From Bacillota bacterium (GTDB taxonomy: Bacteria; Bacillota; Clostridia; Christensenellales; Aristaeellaceae): a stretch of DNA of 7,390 nucleotides. Below the pieces are notes generated by a model. That model was not told where the DNA came from, ran no database searches, and saw nothing but the letters and a program-made list of their open reading frames with translations. Location of the stretch: assembly GCA_023435435.1 (NCBI GenBank), contig JAEYRW010000174.1:1-7390 (forward strand), read 5' to 3'. This document shows, in pieces, positions 1 through 6,342 of the stretch (positions are counted from its first letter, which is position 1; the number at the start of each line of letters is the position of its first letter). A program made the translations under genes and the position numbers.

Positions 1-1352
1 TAGTTCGTCATGCTGCGCACCGGGGCGGGGATACGGCCGCCGCGGGCGATGAAGTCGTCGGCCCTGAACCTGTTGACCGGCAGGATCGGGCTGTGGCCGA
101 GCAGGCCGCCGAACTCCACCCGGTCGCCGACCTTCTTGCCCGGCACGGGGATGATGCGCACGGCGGTCGTCTTGTTGTTGATCATGCCGATGGCCGCCTC
201 GTCGGCGATGATGGCGGAGATGGTCTCGGCCGAGGTATCGCCGGGGATGGCGATCATGTCGAGGCCGACGGAACAGACGCAGGTCATGGCCTCAAGCTTC
301 TCGAGGGAGAGCGCGCCGCGCTCGGCAGCCATAATCATGCCGATGTCCTCGCTGACGGGAATGAACGCGCCGGAGAGCCCGCCCACGTGGGAGGACGCCA
401 TGACGCCGCCCTTCTTCACCGCGTCGTTGAGAAGCGCCAGCGCGGCGGTGGTGCCGTGGGTGCCGCATACCTCGAGACCCATTTCCTCGAGGATCGCGGC
501 AACGGAATCGCCCACCGCGGGCGTGGGCGCGAGGGAGAGATCGACGATGCCGAAGGGCACGCCCAGCCGCGCGGAGGCCTCCCGCGCCACAAGCTGGCCC
601 ACCCGCGTCACGCGGAAAGCGGTGCGCTTGATGGTCTCGGCAACCATGTCGAAGGGCTCACCCTTCACCTTTTCCAGGGCGCGCTTAACGGCACCTGGGC
701 CAGAAACGCCGACGCTCACCGAGCAGTCGCCCTCGCCGGGACCGAAGAACGCGCCCGCCATGAACGGATTGTCCTCCACGGCGTTTGCGAATACCACGAG
801 CTTGGCGCAGCCGAGTCCGTCCTTTTCCCTTGTGCGCGCGGCGGTGTCCTTGATGGCCCGACCCATGAGCGCCACGGCGTCCATGTCGATGCCTGCGCGG
901 GTGGAGCCGACGTTCACGGACGAGCAGACGAGATCCGTGGTGGAAAGCGCCTCGGGAATCGAATCAATGAGCCGCCGATCCGCTCCGGTCATGCCCTTCT
1001 GCACAAGGGCTGAATAGCCGCCGATGAAATCGACACCCGTCTCCTTGGCCGCCGCGTCCAGCGCCCGCGCCACGCAGACGGGGTCGTCGATGGCACCGGT
1101 AATGAGCGCCACGGGGGTCACGGAAATGCGCTTGTTGACGATGGGCACGCCGTACTCCCGCTCAATGTCGCCGCCCACCTTCACCAGGCGTTCGGCTGTT
1201 TTTGTGATCCGGTCATAGACCTTGCCGCAGAGTCTGTCGGGATTGTCGTCCACGCAGGCGAGCAGGGAAATGCCCATGGTGATGGTGCGCACGTCGAGCT
1301 TCTCCCGGTCGATCATGCGGATGGTTTCGAGAATTTCGGAGGTGTGAATCAT
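1..1352 (-). CDS. PFL/DUF711 family protein (UPF0210), visible nearly to its stop
   Basis: The reading frame is open from ATG at 1352 to the window edge and gives 450 residues, ending ...GGRIPAPVRSMTN. The next two bases are TA, so a TAA/TAG stop probably lies one base outside the window. UPF0210 proteins are about 450 residues long and end in a similar GGRIPxP segment, so the protein is probably complete. Conserved-looking blocks are GGYSALVQKGMT (111-122), CSSVNVGSTRAGI (143-155), FANAVEDNPFMAGAF (188-202), LAPTPAVGDSV (274-284) and CSVGLDMIAIPGDT (360-373). There is no signal peptide or membrane segment, so it should be cytoplasmic. From family knowledge, the fold is related to pyruvate formate-lyase-like enzymes, but the biochemical role is unknown and I see no obvious glycyl-radical motif. 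The start is supported by AGGAGG five bases upstream. It follows the ACT-domain gene by nine bases, so the two are surely co-transcribed and probably translationally coupled. Family assignment is firm; function is not. Confidence 0.93.
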   Translation of the reverse strand, partial: MIHTSEILETIRMIDREKLDVRTITMGISLLACVDDNPDRLCGKVYDRITKTAERLVKVGGDIEREYGVPIVNKRISVTPVALITGAIDDPVCVARALDAAAKETGVDFIGGYSALVQKGMTGADRRLIDSIPEALSTTDLVCSSVNVGSTRAGIDMDAVALMGRAIKDTAARTREKDGLGCAKLVVFANAVEDNPFMAGAFFGPGEGDCSVSVGVSGPGAVKRALEKVKGEPFDMVAETIKRTAFRVTRVGQLVAREASARLGVPFGIVDLSLAPTPAVGDSVAAILEEMGLEVCGTHGTTAALALLNDAVKKGGVMASSHVGGLSGAFIPVSEDIGMIMAAERGALSLEKLEAMTCVCSVGLDMIAIPGDTSAETISAIIADEAAIGMINNKTTAVRIIPVPGKKVGDRVEFGGLLGHSPILPVNRFRADDFIARGGRIPAPVRSMTN

Positions 1353-1357
1353 GCGCG

Positions 1358-1363
1358 CCTCCT
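1358..1363 (-). promoter_or_regulatory. Ribosome binding site of the UPF0210 gene, overlapping the ACT gene's stop codon
   Basis: On the minus strand the sequence reads TAGGAGG-CGCGC-ATG. The AG of the upstream TAG stop codon forms the first two bases of a perfect AGGAGG, with a five-base spacer to the ATG. Ribosomes finishing the ACT gene would sit on this site, which suggests coupled translation and a fixed ratio of the two proteins. The site also fixes the UPF0210 start at 1352. Confidence 0.85.
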
Positions 1364-1643
1364 AAACCTGATGCATTGCTTCGAAGATTTCGCTTCTCTG
1401 CACCCTGATCTGGAGGTTCTGCTCCCGGCCGTACGCGCGCAGTTCCTCGGTAAGCACGTCGAAATCGCACGCGGGCGAGGACACGTCCGCGATGAGAATC
1501 ATGTTGAAAAGGCCCGAAAGGATGGTTTGCGAGATGTCCAATATGTTCGCGTCGTGCCGGTAAAGCGCGTCCGATACACGCGCGATGATGCCCTTGCGGT
1601 CATAGCCCAAAACCGTGACGACCGCTTTTTTCATTTCAGCCAT
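1362..1643 (-). CDS. ACT domain protein, UPF0237 family
   Basis: This is a 93-residue protein consisting of one ACT domain. The N-terminal strand KKAVVTVLGYDRKGIIA (5-21) carries the D-x-x-G turn (D15, G18) typical of ligand-binding ACT domains. It is followed by helix 1 (VSDALYRHDANILDIS, 23-38), two strands (SQTILSGLFNMILIADV) and a second helix from about 61. ACT domains bind small ligands, often amino acids, at dimer interfaces. The ligand of this family is not known to me. There is no catalytic domain or membrane segment, so it is probably a cytoplasmic regulator or binding protein. Family length is about 90 residues, so it is complete. ATG at 1643 is preferred over the in-frame ATG at 1634 because GGAGGT lies seven bases before it. 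It is first in an operon with the UPF0210 gene; this pairing is known from Streptococcus pneumoniae and others (SP_0238/SP_0239), which suggests that the ACT protein acts with the PFL-like protein. Confidence 0.93.
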   Translation of the reverse strand: MAEMKKAVVTVLGYDRKGIIARVSDALYRHDANILDISQTILSGLFNMILIADVSSPACDFDVLTEELRAYGREQNLQIRVQRSEIFEAMHQV

Positions 1644-1672
1644 TTCATGACCTCCGTCCGTTCAATGCGCCC

Positions 1673-1702
1673 ATTATACACCCGGAAAACCCAAGCGTTC
1701 AA
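1673..1702 (-). promoter_or_regulatory. Promoter of the ACT-UPF0210 operon
   Basis: On the minus strand there is TTGAAC (1702-1697), an 18-base spacer and a perfect TATAAT (1678-1673). Transcription should start near 1666, giving a leader of about 20 bases with GGAGGT (1655-1650) in front of the ATG at 1643. The promoter sits in the 78-base gap after the MFS gene. I see no clear terminator in that gap, so read-through from the MFS gene may add to expression. Confidence 0.7.
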
Positions 1703-1721
1703 GCCGCCTTCCGTAAAGGAG

Positions 1722-3017
1722 TCAAGTTTCTTCCCTGTTGTGCGCGGGGAGCGGGAAACGCGCGATGAGCACCGTAAGCAGTGCGATGGCGGCGAACAGG
1801 GCAAGGTTCACAAGGTAAGGATAATACAGCGATTTGTTCGCGAAAAGGCCGATCACGAACGGGAACAGGCAGACCATGAGCGAGATCGTCGCATACACCA
1901 TGCCGTAAATGCGCGCGCGTTCCTCGGGGTCCGCGTGGAAGTAGAGCATGGAGCTTGTGAGCGGCGAAAGGAGCGCGATGGCCATGGCTTCGAGGGAGAC
2001 TGAAATGATGAGCGCGGGCCAAACGGCCACGAGGGGCGCGGAAACCGCGCTGAGCACGAGCAATGTCCCCTGCGAAAGGGCGAGCATGGCGATGGCGGTG
2101 AGCATGGGCCGCCGGAAGGACATGCGCTTGAGCCGCGGAATCAGAATCAGAATGGCGCCCAGCGTCACAATGCCCTTGACCATGGCAAACCACGAAAGGT
2201 CGCTCTCGCGCAGACCCAGATATTCCACCACGAAGGTCGCCCAATAGCTGTCGTTGACGCTGCCCACAAGGGAATAGGCGGCGAGGATGCCCAGGGTCAG
2301 GAGCATACGTTTTTCGCGCAGGATGCCCAGATACACATCCTTGCACTCGTAGAGGGAGCGCAGGATGGACACATCCTTCGTGGCGGCGAGCCGGCGCTCC
2401 CCCACGCTGGTTTCCTTGGAATACACAAACAGGATGAGGAACTTCGCGGTCATCGAAATAAAGGCGATGAAGTACAGAACGCGCATGGTCGGTACCACGG
2501 AATAGCGCGCTACCGCCCACATGGAGACGGGCGCCACGAAGGTCGCAATGACGCCCATGAACGAGGCCATGGAAAAGACGGGCACGATCTGCTCGCGGGG
2601 CGTATCCTCGACCAGAAGCAGGCTCCAGGAATTGTCGGTAATCTTCCAAAGGCCGTTGAACAGCGCCGCGGCCAGAAACCACGTGAAGTTCTGCGAAAAA
2701 GCCCACAGCAATTCCGGGATGCTCCACGCCAGCACGTCGAAAATGAGCGTACACCAGCGCCGCCCGAGCTTATCGGTCAATACGCCCGACAGGATGGACG
2801 AAATCACCTGCGAAATGTACGAGATGGTGGCGACCATGCCGATGTCCGACATGGAGAGCCCCAGCAAAACCATGTAGCGGGCGATGTACGGCTTATAAAG
2901 GTTGAAGGGCACGCCCCAAAGAGGCTCCGTCCAGATGCACGCCCGCGCGTTTCCCTTGAGGCGGAGGAACGTGTCAACCATGTCGTTTTTGCGCAGAACG
3001 CGCATGACCCTGTTCAT
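1722..3017 (-). CDS. MFS-type membrane transporter
   Basis: A 431-residue, very hydrophobic protein with about 12 predicted membrane segments in two halves joined by a charged loop near 200-235 (KETSVGERRLAATKD). After the second segment there is SGVLTDKLGRR (77-87), the G-x-x-x-D-K-x-G-R-R form of MFS motif A between TM2 and TM3. The N-terminal TEPLWGVPFNLY (30-41) is reminiscent of a group of uncharacterised Firmicutes MFS proteins. Role: proton-coupled transport across the cytoplasmic membrane. Substrate and direction cannot be told from sequence, so no drug-efflux label is justified. The frame is open upstream to a GTG at 3107, but that codon falls at the predicted transcription start. 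I chose ATG 3017, which has AAAGGA twelve bases upstream; ATG 3005 or 2982 are alternatives lacking any Shine-Dalgarno sequence. It appears monocistronic, with its own promoter. Family confident, exact start moderate. Confidence 0.88.
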   Translation of the reverse strand: MNRVMRVLRKNDMVDTFLRLKGNARACIWTEPLWGVPFNLYKPYIARYMVLLGLSMSDIGMVATISYISQVISSILSGVLTDKLGRRWCTLIFDVLAWSIPELLWAFSQNFTWFLAAALFNGLWKITDNSWSLLLVEDTPREQIVPVFSMASFMGVIATFVAPVSMWAVARYSVVPTMRVLYFIAFISMTAKFLILFVYSKETSVGERRLAATKDVSILRSLYECKDVYLGILREKRMLLTLGILAAYSLVGSVNDSYWATFVVEYLGLRESDLSWFAMVKGIVTLGAILILIPRLKRMSFRRPMLTAIAMLALSQGTLLVLSAVSAPLVAVWPALIISVSLEAMAIALLSPLTSSMLYFHADPEERARIYGMVYATISLMVCLFPFVIGLFANKSLYYPYLVNLALFAAIALLTVLIARFPLPAHNREET

Positions 3018-3044
3018 GCCGGCGCACCGTCCTTTCACTGATCC

Positions 3045-3078
3045 GGACGCCGCGTCCATTTCCCGAAGAACCGGGAAT
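3045..3078 (-). other. Two adjacent inverted repeats in the MFS gene leader
   Basis: Between the predicted transcription start (near 3108) and the ATG at 3017, the minus strand contains CATTCCCG-GTTCTT-CGGGAAATG (3079-3057), which folds into an eight-pair stem with one bulged base. It is followed at once by GGACGC-G-GCGTCC (3057-3045), a near-perfect palindrome. They touch at 3057. Neither has a U tract, so they are not classical terminators. They could be mRNA structure or a regulator site, or chance in GC-rich DNA. Confidence 0.4.
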
Positions 3079-3114
3079 GCGCCTTTGGCGCCGGCGGCTT
3101 CACACACTCCGGCT

Positions 3115-3144
3115 ATTATAGCATACGCGCGAAACGGTTGACAA
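3115..3144 (-). promoter_or_regulatory. Promoter of the MFS transporter gene
   Basis: On the minus strand there is TTGTCA (3144-3139), an 18-base spacer and TATAAT (3120-3115). The spacer ends in TGC, so this is an extended -10 element (TGCTATAAT). Transcription should begin near 3108, leaving about 90 bases of leader. This is the best-matching promoter in the window. It lies just beyond the kinase terminator, which separates the MFS gene from the signalling cluster. Confidence 0.72.
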
Positions 3145-3160
3145 TAGATTTGTGCGCAAC

Positions 3161-3187
3161 AAAAGCGCCCCCGCAGGGGAGCGCTTT
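3161..3187 (-). terminator. Rho-independent terminator after the histidine kinase gene
   Basis: Eight bases after the kinase stop codon the minus strand reads AAAGCGC-T-CCCC, a TGC loop, then GGGG-GCGCTTTT. This forms an 11-pair GC-rich stem with one bulged T (3180), ending in four T residues partly used in the stem. The position directly after a stop codon and before a new promoter supports termination of the response regulator-kinase transcript. The T tract is short. Confidence 0.8.
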
Positions 3188-3194
3188 GCCGTGT

Positions 3195-4427
3195 TCAGGG
3201 CTTCGCGTTGAACCGGACCGACACCGTGAACGAACCGCCGTCCGCCGCCGCGGCGATCCGCCCCCGCATGGCGTCGACGAGTGATTTGGCAATGGAGAGG
3301 CCGAGGCCGTAGCTGCCGTCGCCCGTGCGCGCCTCGCTGGCGCGGTAAAAGCGGTCGAAGACGCGGTCCGTCTTGAGCGCGGTGCCGTTTTTATAGGGAT
3401 TCGAGACCGCAAGGTGCGCGTATTTGCCCGCGGAGGTCAGCCGAACCCTGATCTCGCCGTCCGGGTCCGCGTACTTCACCGCGTTGTCCATGAGAATGGA
3501 GACGAGCTGGCGCGCGGATGCCTCGTCGCCCTGGGCGAAGACGTCGGGCGGAGCGTCCACCGAGACGGTGAGGCTTCTGCGCGCGGCGGGGGTCGCGAAC
3601 GTCATGGCCGTGTCGTATACGGCGTCGGAGAGGTTGAAGCGCGCGGGCACGAACTTTTTCGCGCCCTCGTCGATGCGCGTAAGCTCGATGAGGTTTTGAA
3701 TGAGCTTCGCCATGCGCTCGGTCTGCTTCCCGATGCTGCGCGACCACTCATTCTCCCCGAAGTTCATTTCGATGATCTCCGCGTTTGCCGAGATGATCGT
3801 CAGCGGGGTTTTGAGCTCGTGGCTCGCGTCGGTGATGAACTGGCGCTGCTTGCGCAGGGAATCCGCCACCGGGCGGGACGCGATGCGCGAGAAGATCACC
3901 ATGAGCAGGAAGATCACCAGGAGCGCGGACGCGGTGATGGCACAGGACGCCGCGGCGATCTGTTCGATGCTCGCCCGCGTATTGGACGCGTCGAGGAAGA
4001 TGACGAGCGCGCCGTCCACCCGGTAGCGGTACGCGCCCATCCAGCCGGATGAATTTCCGGACGCGTAGGCCTTCTGCGCCAGCGTCTCGGCTTCCTCCTG
4101 ATCGATTGCCGCCACCGACTCGACGTTCGAGGATTCAACCGTACCGTCATCTGTAAACGTAACGGTAAAAAAACGGGTGGTAAACCGCGCCTCGGGGTTT
4201 GTTTCGTCCATGGGCGGGTTTCCGCCGGTGGTGCCGCCGTCTTCCGCAGGCGGCTGGACGACAGGGAACGAGCCGCCGTTTTCCATGAGAAAATCAAGGG
4301 TATGGTCGACGCGGCCCGTCTGCGTCCGGTAATTCATGACGTTGACCACCAAAAGGATGGCAATGAGAACCGTGGTTACCGAGAGCATGCACACCAGTAC
4401 AAACCGCCTGCGGAAGCGTGCGATCAT
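3195..4427 (-). CDS. Membrane sensor histidine kinase
   Basis: A 410-residue two-component kinase. TM1 is about 9-31. An extracytoplasmic sensor region (32-157) has a Gly/Pro-rich loop at 51-75, then RFFTVTFTDDGTVES and EEAETLAQKAYASGNSSGW, a pattern I associate with Clostridia kinases. TM2 is about 158-181. The dimerisation/phosphoacceptor domain has SHELKTP with His203. The ATPase domain shows the N box (LMDNAVKYA, Asn315), the F box (FDRFYR, 357-362) and the G2 box (GLGLSIAKS, 374-382). The usual D-x-G-x-G of the G1 box is not recognisable; SNPYKNG (342-348) is in its place. It autophosphorylates and passes phosphate to the regulator encoded just upstream. ATG 4427 overlaps that gene's TGA (ATGA) and has GGAGG seven bases upstream. 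The same frame is open further upstream, inside the regulator gene, but that part is not protein-like. Signal unknown; envelope stress or an antimicrobial peptide is plausible given the neighbours. Confidence 0.95.
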   Translation of the reverse strand: MIARFRRRFVLVCMLSVTTVLIAILLVVNVMNYRTQTGRVDHTLDFLMENGGSFPVVQPPAEDGGTTGGNPPMDETNPEARFTTRFFTVTFTDDGTVESSNVESVAAIDQEEAETLAQKAYASGNSSGWMGAYRYRVDGALVIFLDASNTRASIEQIAAASCAITASALLVIFLLMVIFSRIASRPVADSLRKQRQFITDASHELKTPLTIISANAEIIEMNFGENEWSRSIGKQTERMAKLIQNLIELTRIDEGAKKFVPARFNLSDAVYDTAMTFATPAARRSLTVSVDAPPDVFAQGDEASARQLVSILMDNAVKYADPDGEIRVRLTSAGKYAHLAVSNPYKNGTALKTDRVFDRFYRASEARTGDGSYGLGLSIAKSLVDAMRGRIAAAADGGSFTVSVRFNAKP

Positions 4428-5098
4428 TCGTTTGCCTCCAGCGCGTAGCCCACCCCGCGCATGGCGCGGATGGAAACGGGAGCGCCGATGGCCTGGAGCT
4501 TCTTGCGGATGTTCGAAATGTTGACCCAAACGATGGACACATCCACGTCGCTGTCCCAGCCCCAGATCTTCTCGATGAACTGCGCGGTGGGGATCACCCT
4601 GCGCGGACTGTCCATCATCAGCTCCATCATGCGGTATTCGCGGCTGGAGAGGTGCGTCGCGCCGCTTTCGCAGATCAGCTCGAAGGATTGGCCGTCCAGG
4701 GTCACGCCGCCGTACGCGAGCGTCTGCCCGGCATAGTCGCCCTTGCGCCGGAGCATGGCGCGCACCCGAGCCAGAAGCTCCGAGACGGCAAAGGGCTTGG
4801 GCAGATAGTCGTCCGCGCCCGCGTCGAGCCCGGCGACGCGATCCTCCACCTCCGCCTTTGCCGTGAGAAGGAGCACCGGAATGCCGATGCCCGCGGCGCG
4901 CATGCGCGAGAGCACCTGCAGGCCGTCCATGCCCGGCATCATGATGTCCAGGACGACGCCGTCGTAATCGCCGCATGTCGCGTGCGAGAGCGCATCGTTG
5001 CCGTTTGTCACCGTGACGACGGTATAGTTCTGCTTTTCGAGCACCGTTTTTAACGCCTTGACGAGTTCAGGTTCATCTTCCGCGACGAGCAGCTTCAT
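4424..5098 (-). CDS. OmpR-family response regulator
   Basis: A 224-residue DNA-binding response regulator, the normal length for the family. The receiver domain (1-117) has the acidic pair E7/D8, the phosphoacceptor Asp51 in VVLDIMMPGMDG, the switch Thr79 (LLLTAK) and Lys101 in LPKPF. The C-terminal winged-helix domain (about 126-222) contains LSSREYRMMELMM (150-162), the helix VSIVWVNISNIRKKL (187-201) and the wing IRAMRGVGYAL (210-220), as in OmpR/PhoB proteins. When phosphorylated by the kinase downstream it should dimerise and control transcription. Likely targets are its own operon and perhaps the adaptor/peptidoglycan-binding genes upstream; that is inference. ATG 5098 has AAAGGAGG eight bases upstream and a promoter close by. 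The stop overlaps the kinase start by four bases (ATGA), so the two are translationally coupled. Confidence 0.96.
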   Translation of the reverse strand: MKLLVAEDEPELVKALKTVLEKQNYTVVTVTNGNDALSHATCGDYDGVVLDIMMPGMDGLQVLSRMRAAGIGIPVLLLTAKAEVEDRVAGLDAGADDYLPKPFAVSELLARVRAMLRRKGDYAGQTLAYGGVTLDGQSFELICESGATHLSSREYRMMELMMDSPRRVIPTAQFIEKIWGWDSDVDVSIVWVNISNIRKKLQAIGAPVSIRAMRGVGYALEANE

Positions 5099-5112
5099 GC
5101 GCCTCGCCTCCT

Positions 5113-5149
5113 TTGTTTCTTATTATACACAGGCTGCCGTAGAAAACAA
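5113..5149. repeat. Imperfect inverted repeat spanning the response regulator promoter
   Basis: On the plus strand, TTGTTTCT (5113-5120) is mirrored by AGAAAACAA (5141-5149), which has one extra A, with 20 bases between the arms. One arm covers the -35 region and the other lies at the expected transcription start. This could be an operator for autoregulation, but OmpR-family proteins more often use direct repeats. The arms are A/T-rich in a GC-rich genome, so chance is possible. Confidence 0.3.
5122..5149 (-). promoter_or_regulatory. Promoter of the response regulator-kinase operon
   Basis: On the minus strand there is TTGTTT (5149-5144), a 16-base spacer and a perfect TATAAT (5127-5122). 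The -10 context GTGTATAAT is identical over nine bases to that of the ACT operon promoter. The -35 box is weak, so activation by a regulator is possible. The promoter lies in the 55-base gap after the adaptor gene. No terminator is visible there, so read-through from the upstream genes is also likely. Confidence 0.62.
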
Positions 5150-5153
5150 GGTT

Positions 5154-6329
5154 CTATTCAATGATGACATCGCACGTCATTCCGATGGAAAGGTTTTCAC
5201 GCTCTACGGACACCTGGGCCCGGTACGAACCATCGTCCTCGGCGATGTTTGAGACGCGCAGGACGGTTCCCGCATATGTCGTGTCCGAATCATCCGCAAA
5301 CACCACTTCCACCGGCTGCCCCACCGCAATCCGCCCAAGATCGTCCTCCGGCACGGTCATTTCCACCAAAATCGCGTCGTCGGGATAGAGGACGGCGAGC
5401 ACGTCGCCTTCCGAGACGGAATCATCCGAGGCGGAGGCCGTTTCGGTTTCAGTGCTCTGCGAAGCGCCCGACGTGTCCTGCGAAGCTGAAGCCGTTTCCG
5501 CCGATTGCGCCGTGCCCGCGTCAGTCTGCGTTGCGGCGTCCGTGGCGGAGTCGTCCGCCGTGCCCAGCGATGAACCGGTCGCATCGGATGTCTCCGCCTC
5601 GCTTTCCGCAGTGCCGCTCACCGAAGCGACGATGCCGGATACGGACGCGGTCACTTCCGTTTGGGCGCATCCCAGGGTTTCATAGAGAAGCTGCCCGCGC
5701 TCGACGCGGTCGCCCGCCTGCACATGGAGCCGGATCACGGTTCCGTCCGCCTCGTAAAGGGTATTGTCCGAATAAATCAGGGTGCCGATGCCGATCCGCT
5801 GGGAATAGGTGAAGTCCGCGTCGCGGTAGAGGTACACGGTTTCGCCCACATAGAATTCGCCGCCCGTGGTGGTGACCATGTATTCCTCGCCGTCCACGGA
5901 GGTGACGGTGCCCGTGCCCCGGTGTGTGCCGTCCTCGGTACATTTGATGTAGACCGTTTCGCCCGCGTGGACGAAGTAGTTGTCCTCGGTGGCATACCCG
6001 CCGTCGACGGTGCAGTAAATCGTATATTTGCCGATGGGCTCAATCTCGACGAGGGTGCCGTCGATTTCCTCGCCCTCCTCCGCCCAGACGGCCGCGACGG
6101 TGCCGTCGCCCGTCGCGTAGACTTTTTCGGTCTCGTAGGTCGCGACGAGCTCGCCCGCGGCGATCCGCTCGCCCGCCTGTACCGCGTAGCTTTCGATCGT
6201 GCCGTCCGCGGGGGCGAGCACGCTGACCTCCCGCGCGGCGACCACCTCGCCCGCGTATACGCCAGATTCAGCCAACGCCGGCAACGCGCAGACGAGGAAC
6301 ACCAACAGGAAAATGGTTGCCTTTTTCAT
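5154..6329 (-). CDS. Exported HlyD/RND-type adaptor-like protein with two lipoyl-like barrels
   Basis: A 391-residue secreted protein. Residues 1-20 form a signal peptide with a probable type I cleavage site after ALPALA; Cys14 is not in a lipobox. The first biotinyl/lipoyl-like barrel (about 23-100) contains APADGTIESYAVQAGERIAAGELV. A mostly beta middle region is at 100-180. A second barrel begins with ADGTVIRLHVQAGDRVERGQLL (starting at 194) and SVSGIVASVSG (229-239), is interrupted by a Ser/Thr/Ala/Asp/Glu-rich segment (239-304), and resumes with VSEGDVLAVLYPDD. The C-terminal part (320-391), with VPEDDLGRIAVGQPVEVVF and LSIGMTCDVIIE, matches membrane fusion protein beta-barrel/proximal domains. 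Such adaptors normally link an inner-membrane pump to the outside. No long helical hairpin is present, as expected in a single-membrane cell. No pump gene is visible. The start has GGTGATC, complementary to the 16S rRNA end, three bases upstream. It lies 13 bases after the peptidoglycan-binding gene, in the same operon. Confidence 0.87.
   Translation of the reverse strand: MKKATIFLLVFLVCALPALAESGVYAGEVVAAREVSVLAPADGTIESYAVQAGERIAAGELVATYETEKVYATGDGTVAAVWAEEGEEIDGTLVEIEPIGKYTIYCTVDGGYATEDNYFVHAGETVYIKCTEDGTHRGTGTVTSVDGEEYMVTTTGGEFYVGETVYLYRDADFTYSQRIGIGTLIYSDNTLYEADGTVIRLHVQAGDRVERGQLLYETLGCAQTEVTASVSGIVASVSGTAESEAETSDATGSSLGTADDSATDAATQTDAGTAQSAETASASQDTSGASQSTETETASASDDSVSEGDVLAVLYPDDAILVEMTVPEDDLGRIAVGQPVEVVFADDSDTTYAGTVLRVSNIAEDDGSYRAQVSVERENLSIGMTCDVIIE
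5418..5615 (-). repeat. Low-complexity segment inside the adaptor gene
   Basis: This encodes residues 239-304 of the adaptor, almost entirely Ser, Thr, Ala, Asp, Glu, Gln and Gly, with recurring short words such as SAETAS, TETETAS and SATDAATQT. It contains no hydrophobic core residues and should be disordered, acidic and possibly exposed. It separates two parts of one lipoyl-like barrel rather than joining two domains. The reading frame is intact. Confidence 0.75.
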
Positions 6330-6342
6330 GCGATCACCCGCT

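Noticed and set aside
10..1017. Long plus-strand open frames (10-1017 and 93-1013)
   Set aside because: They lie opposite the well-supported UPF0210 gene, have skewed composition rich in Arg, Ala, Gly and His or Ser and Pro, no domain-like pattern and no clear ribosome site. GC-rich codons on one strand create such open antisense frames.
1681..1721. Terminator after the MFS gene
   Set aside because: Only a broken stem (CGGA...TCCG with mismatched interior) can be drawn and no T tract follows it.
1699..2754. Minus-strand 351-residue frame overlapping the MFS gene
   Set aside because: It is a shifted frame of the transporter, rich in Arg, His and Gly, with no membrane segments or domains. The MFS frame shows clear transmembrane segments and motif A.
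3018..3107. N-terminal extension of the MFS gene to GTG 3107
   Set aside because: That start would coincide with the predicted transcription start, has poor ribosome-site spacing and adds a hydrophilic stretch with no family-like sequence.
3138..3143. Plus-strand TTGACA as a promoter
   Set aside because: It is a consensus -35 box, but no -10-like sequence lies 15-19 bases downstream and no plus-strand gene follows.
4428..4976. Upstream extension of the kinase frame to 593 residues
   Set aside because: The extra residues are the response regulator gene read in another frame. The ATGA overlap and GGAGG at 4435-4439 place the kinase start at 4427.
4424..5053. Plus-strand frames opposite the response regulator (for example 4418-5053)
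   Set aside because: They are antisense shadows of a gene with all OmpR-family motifs; their translations are His/Arg/Ala-rich with no recognisable domain.
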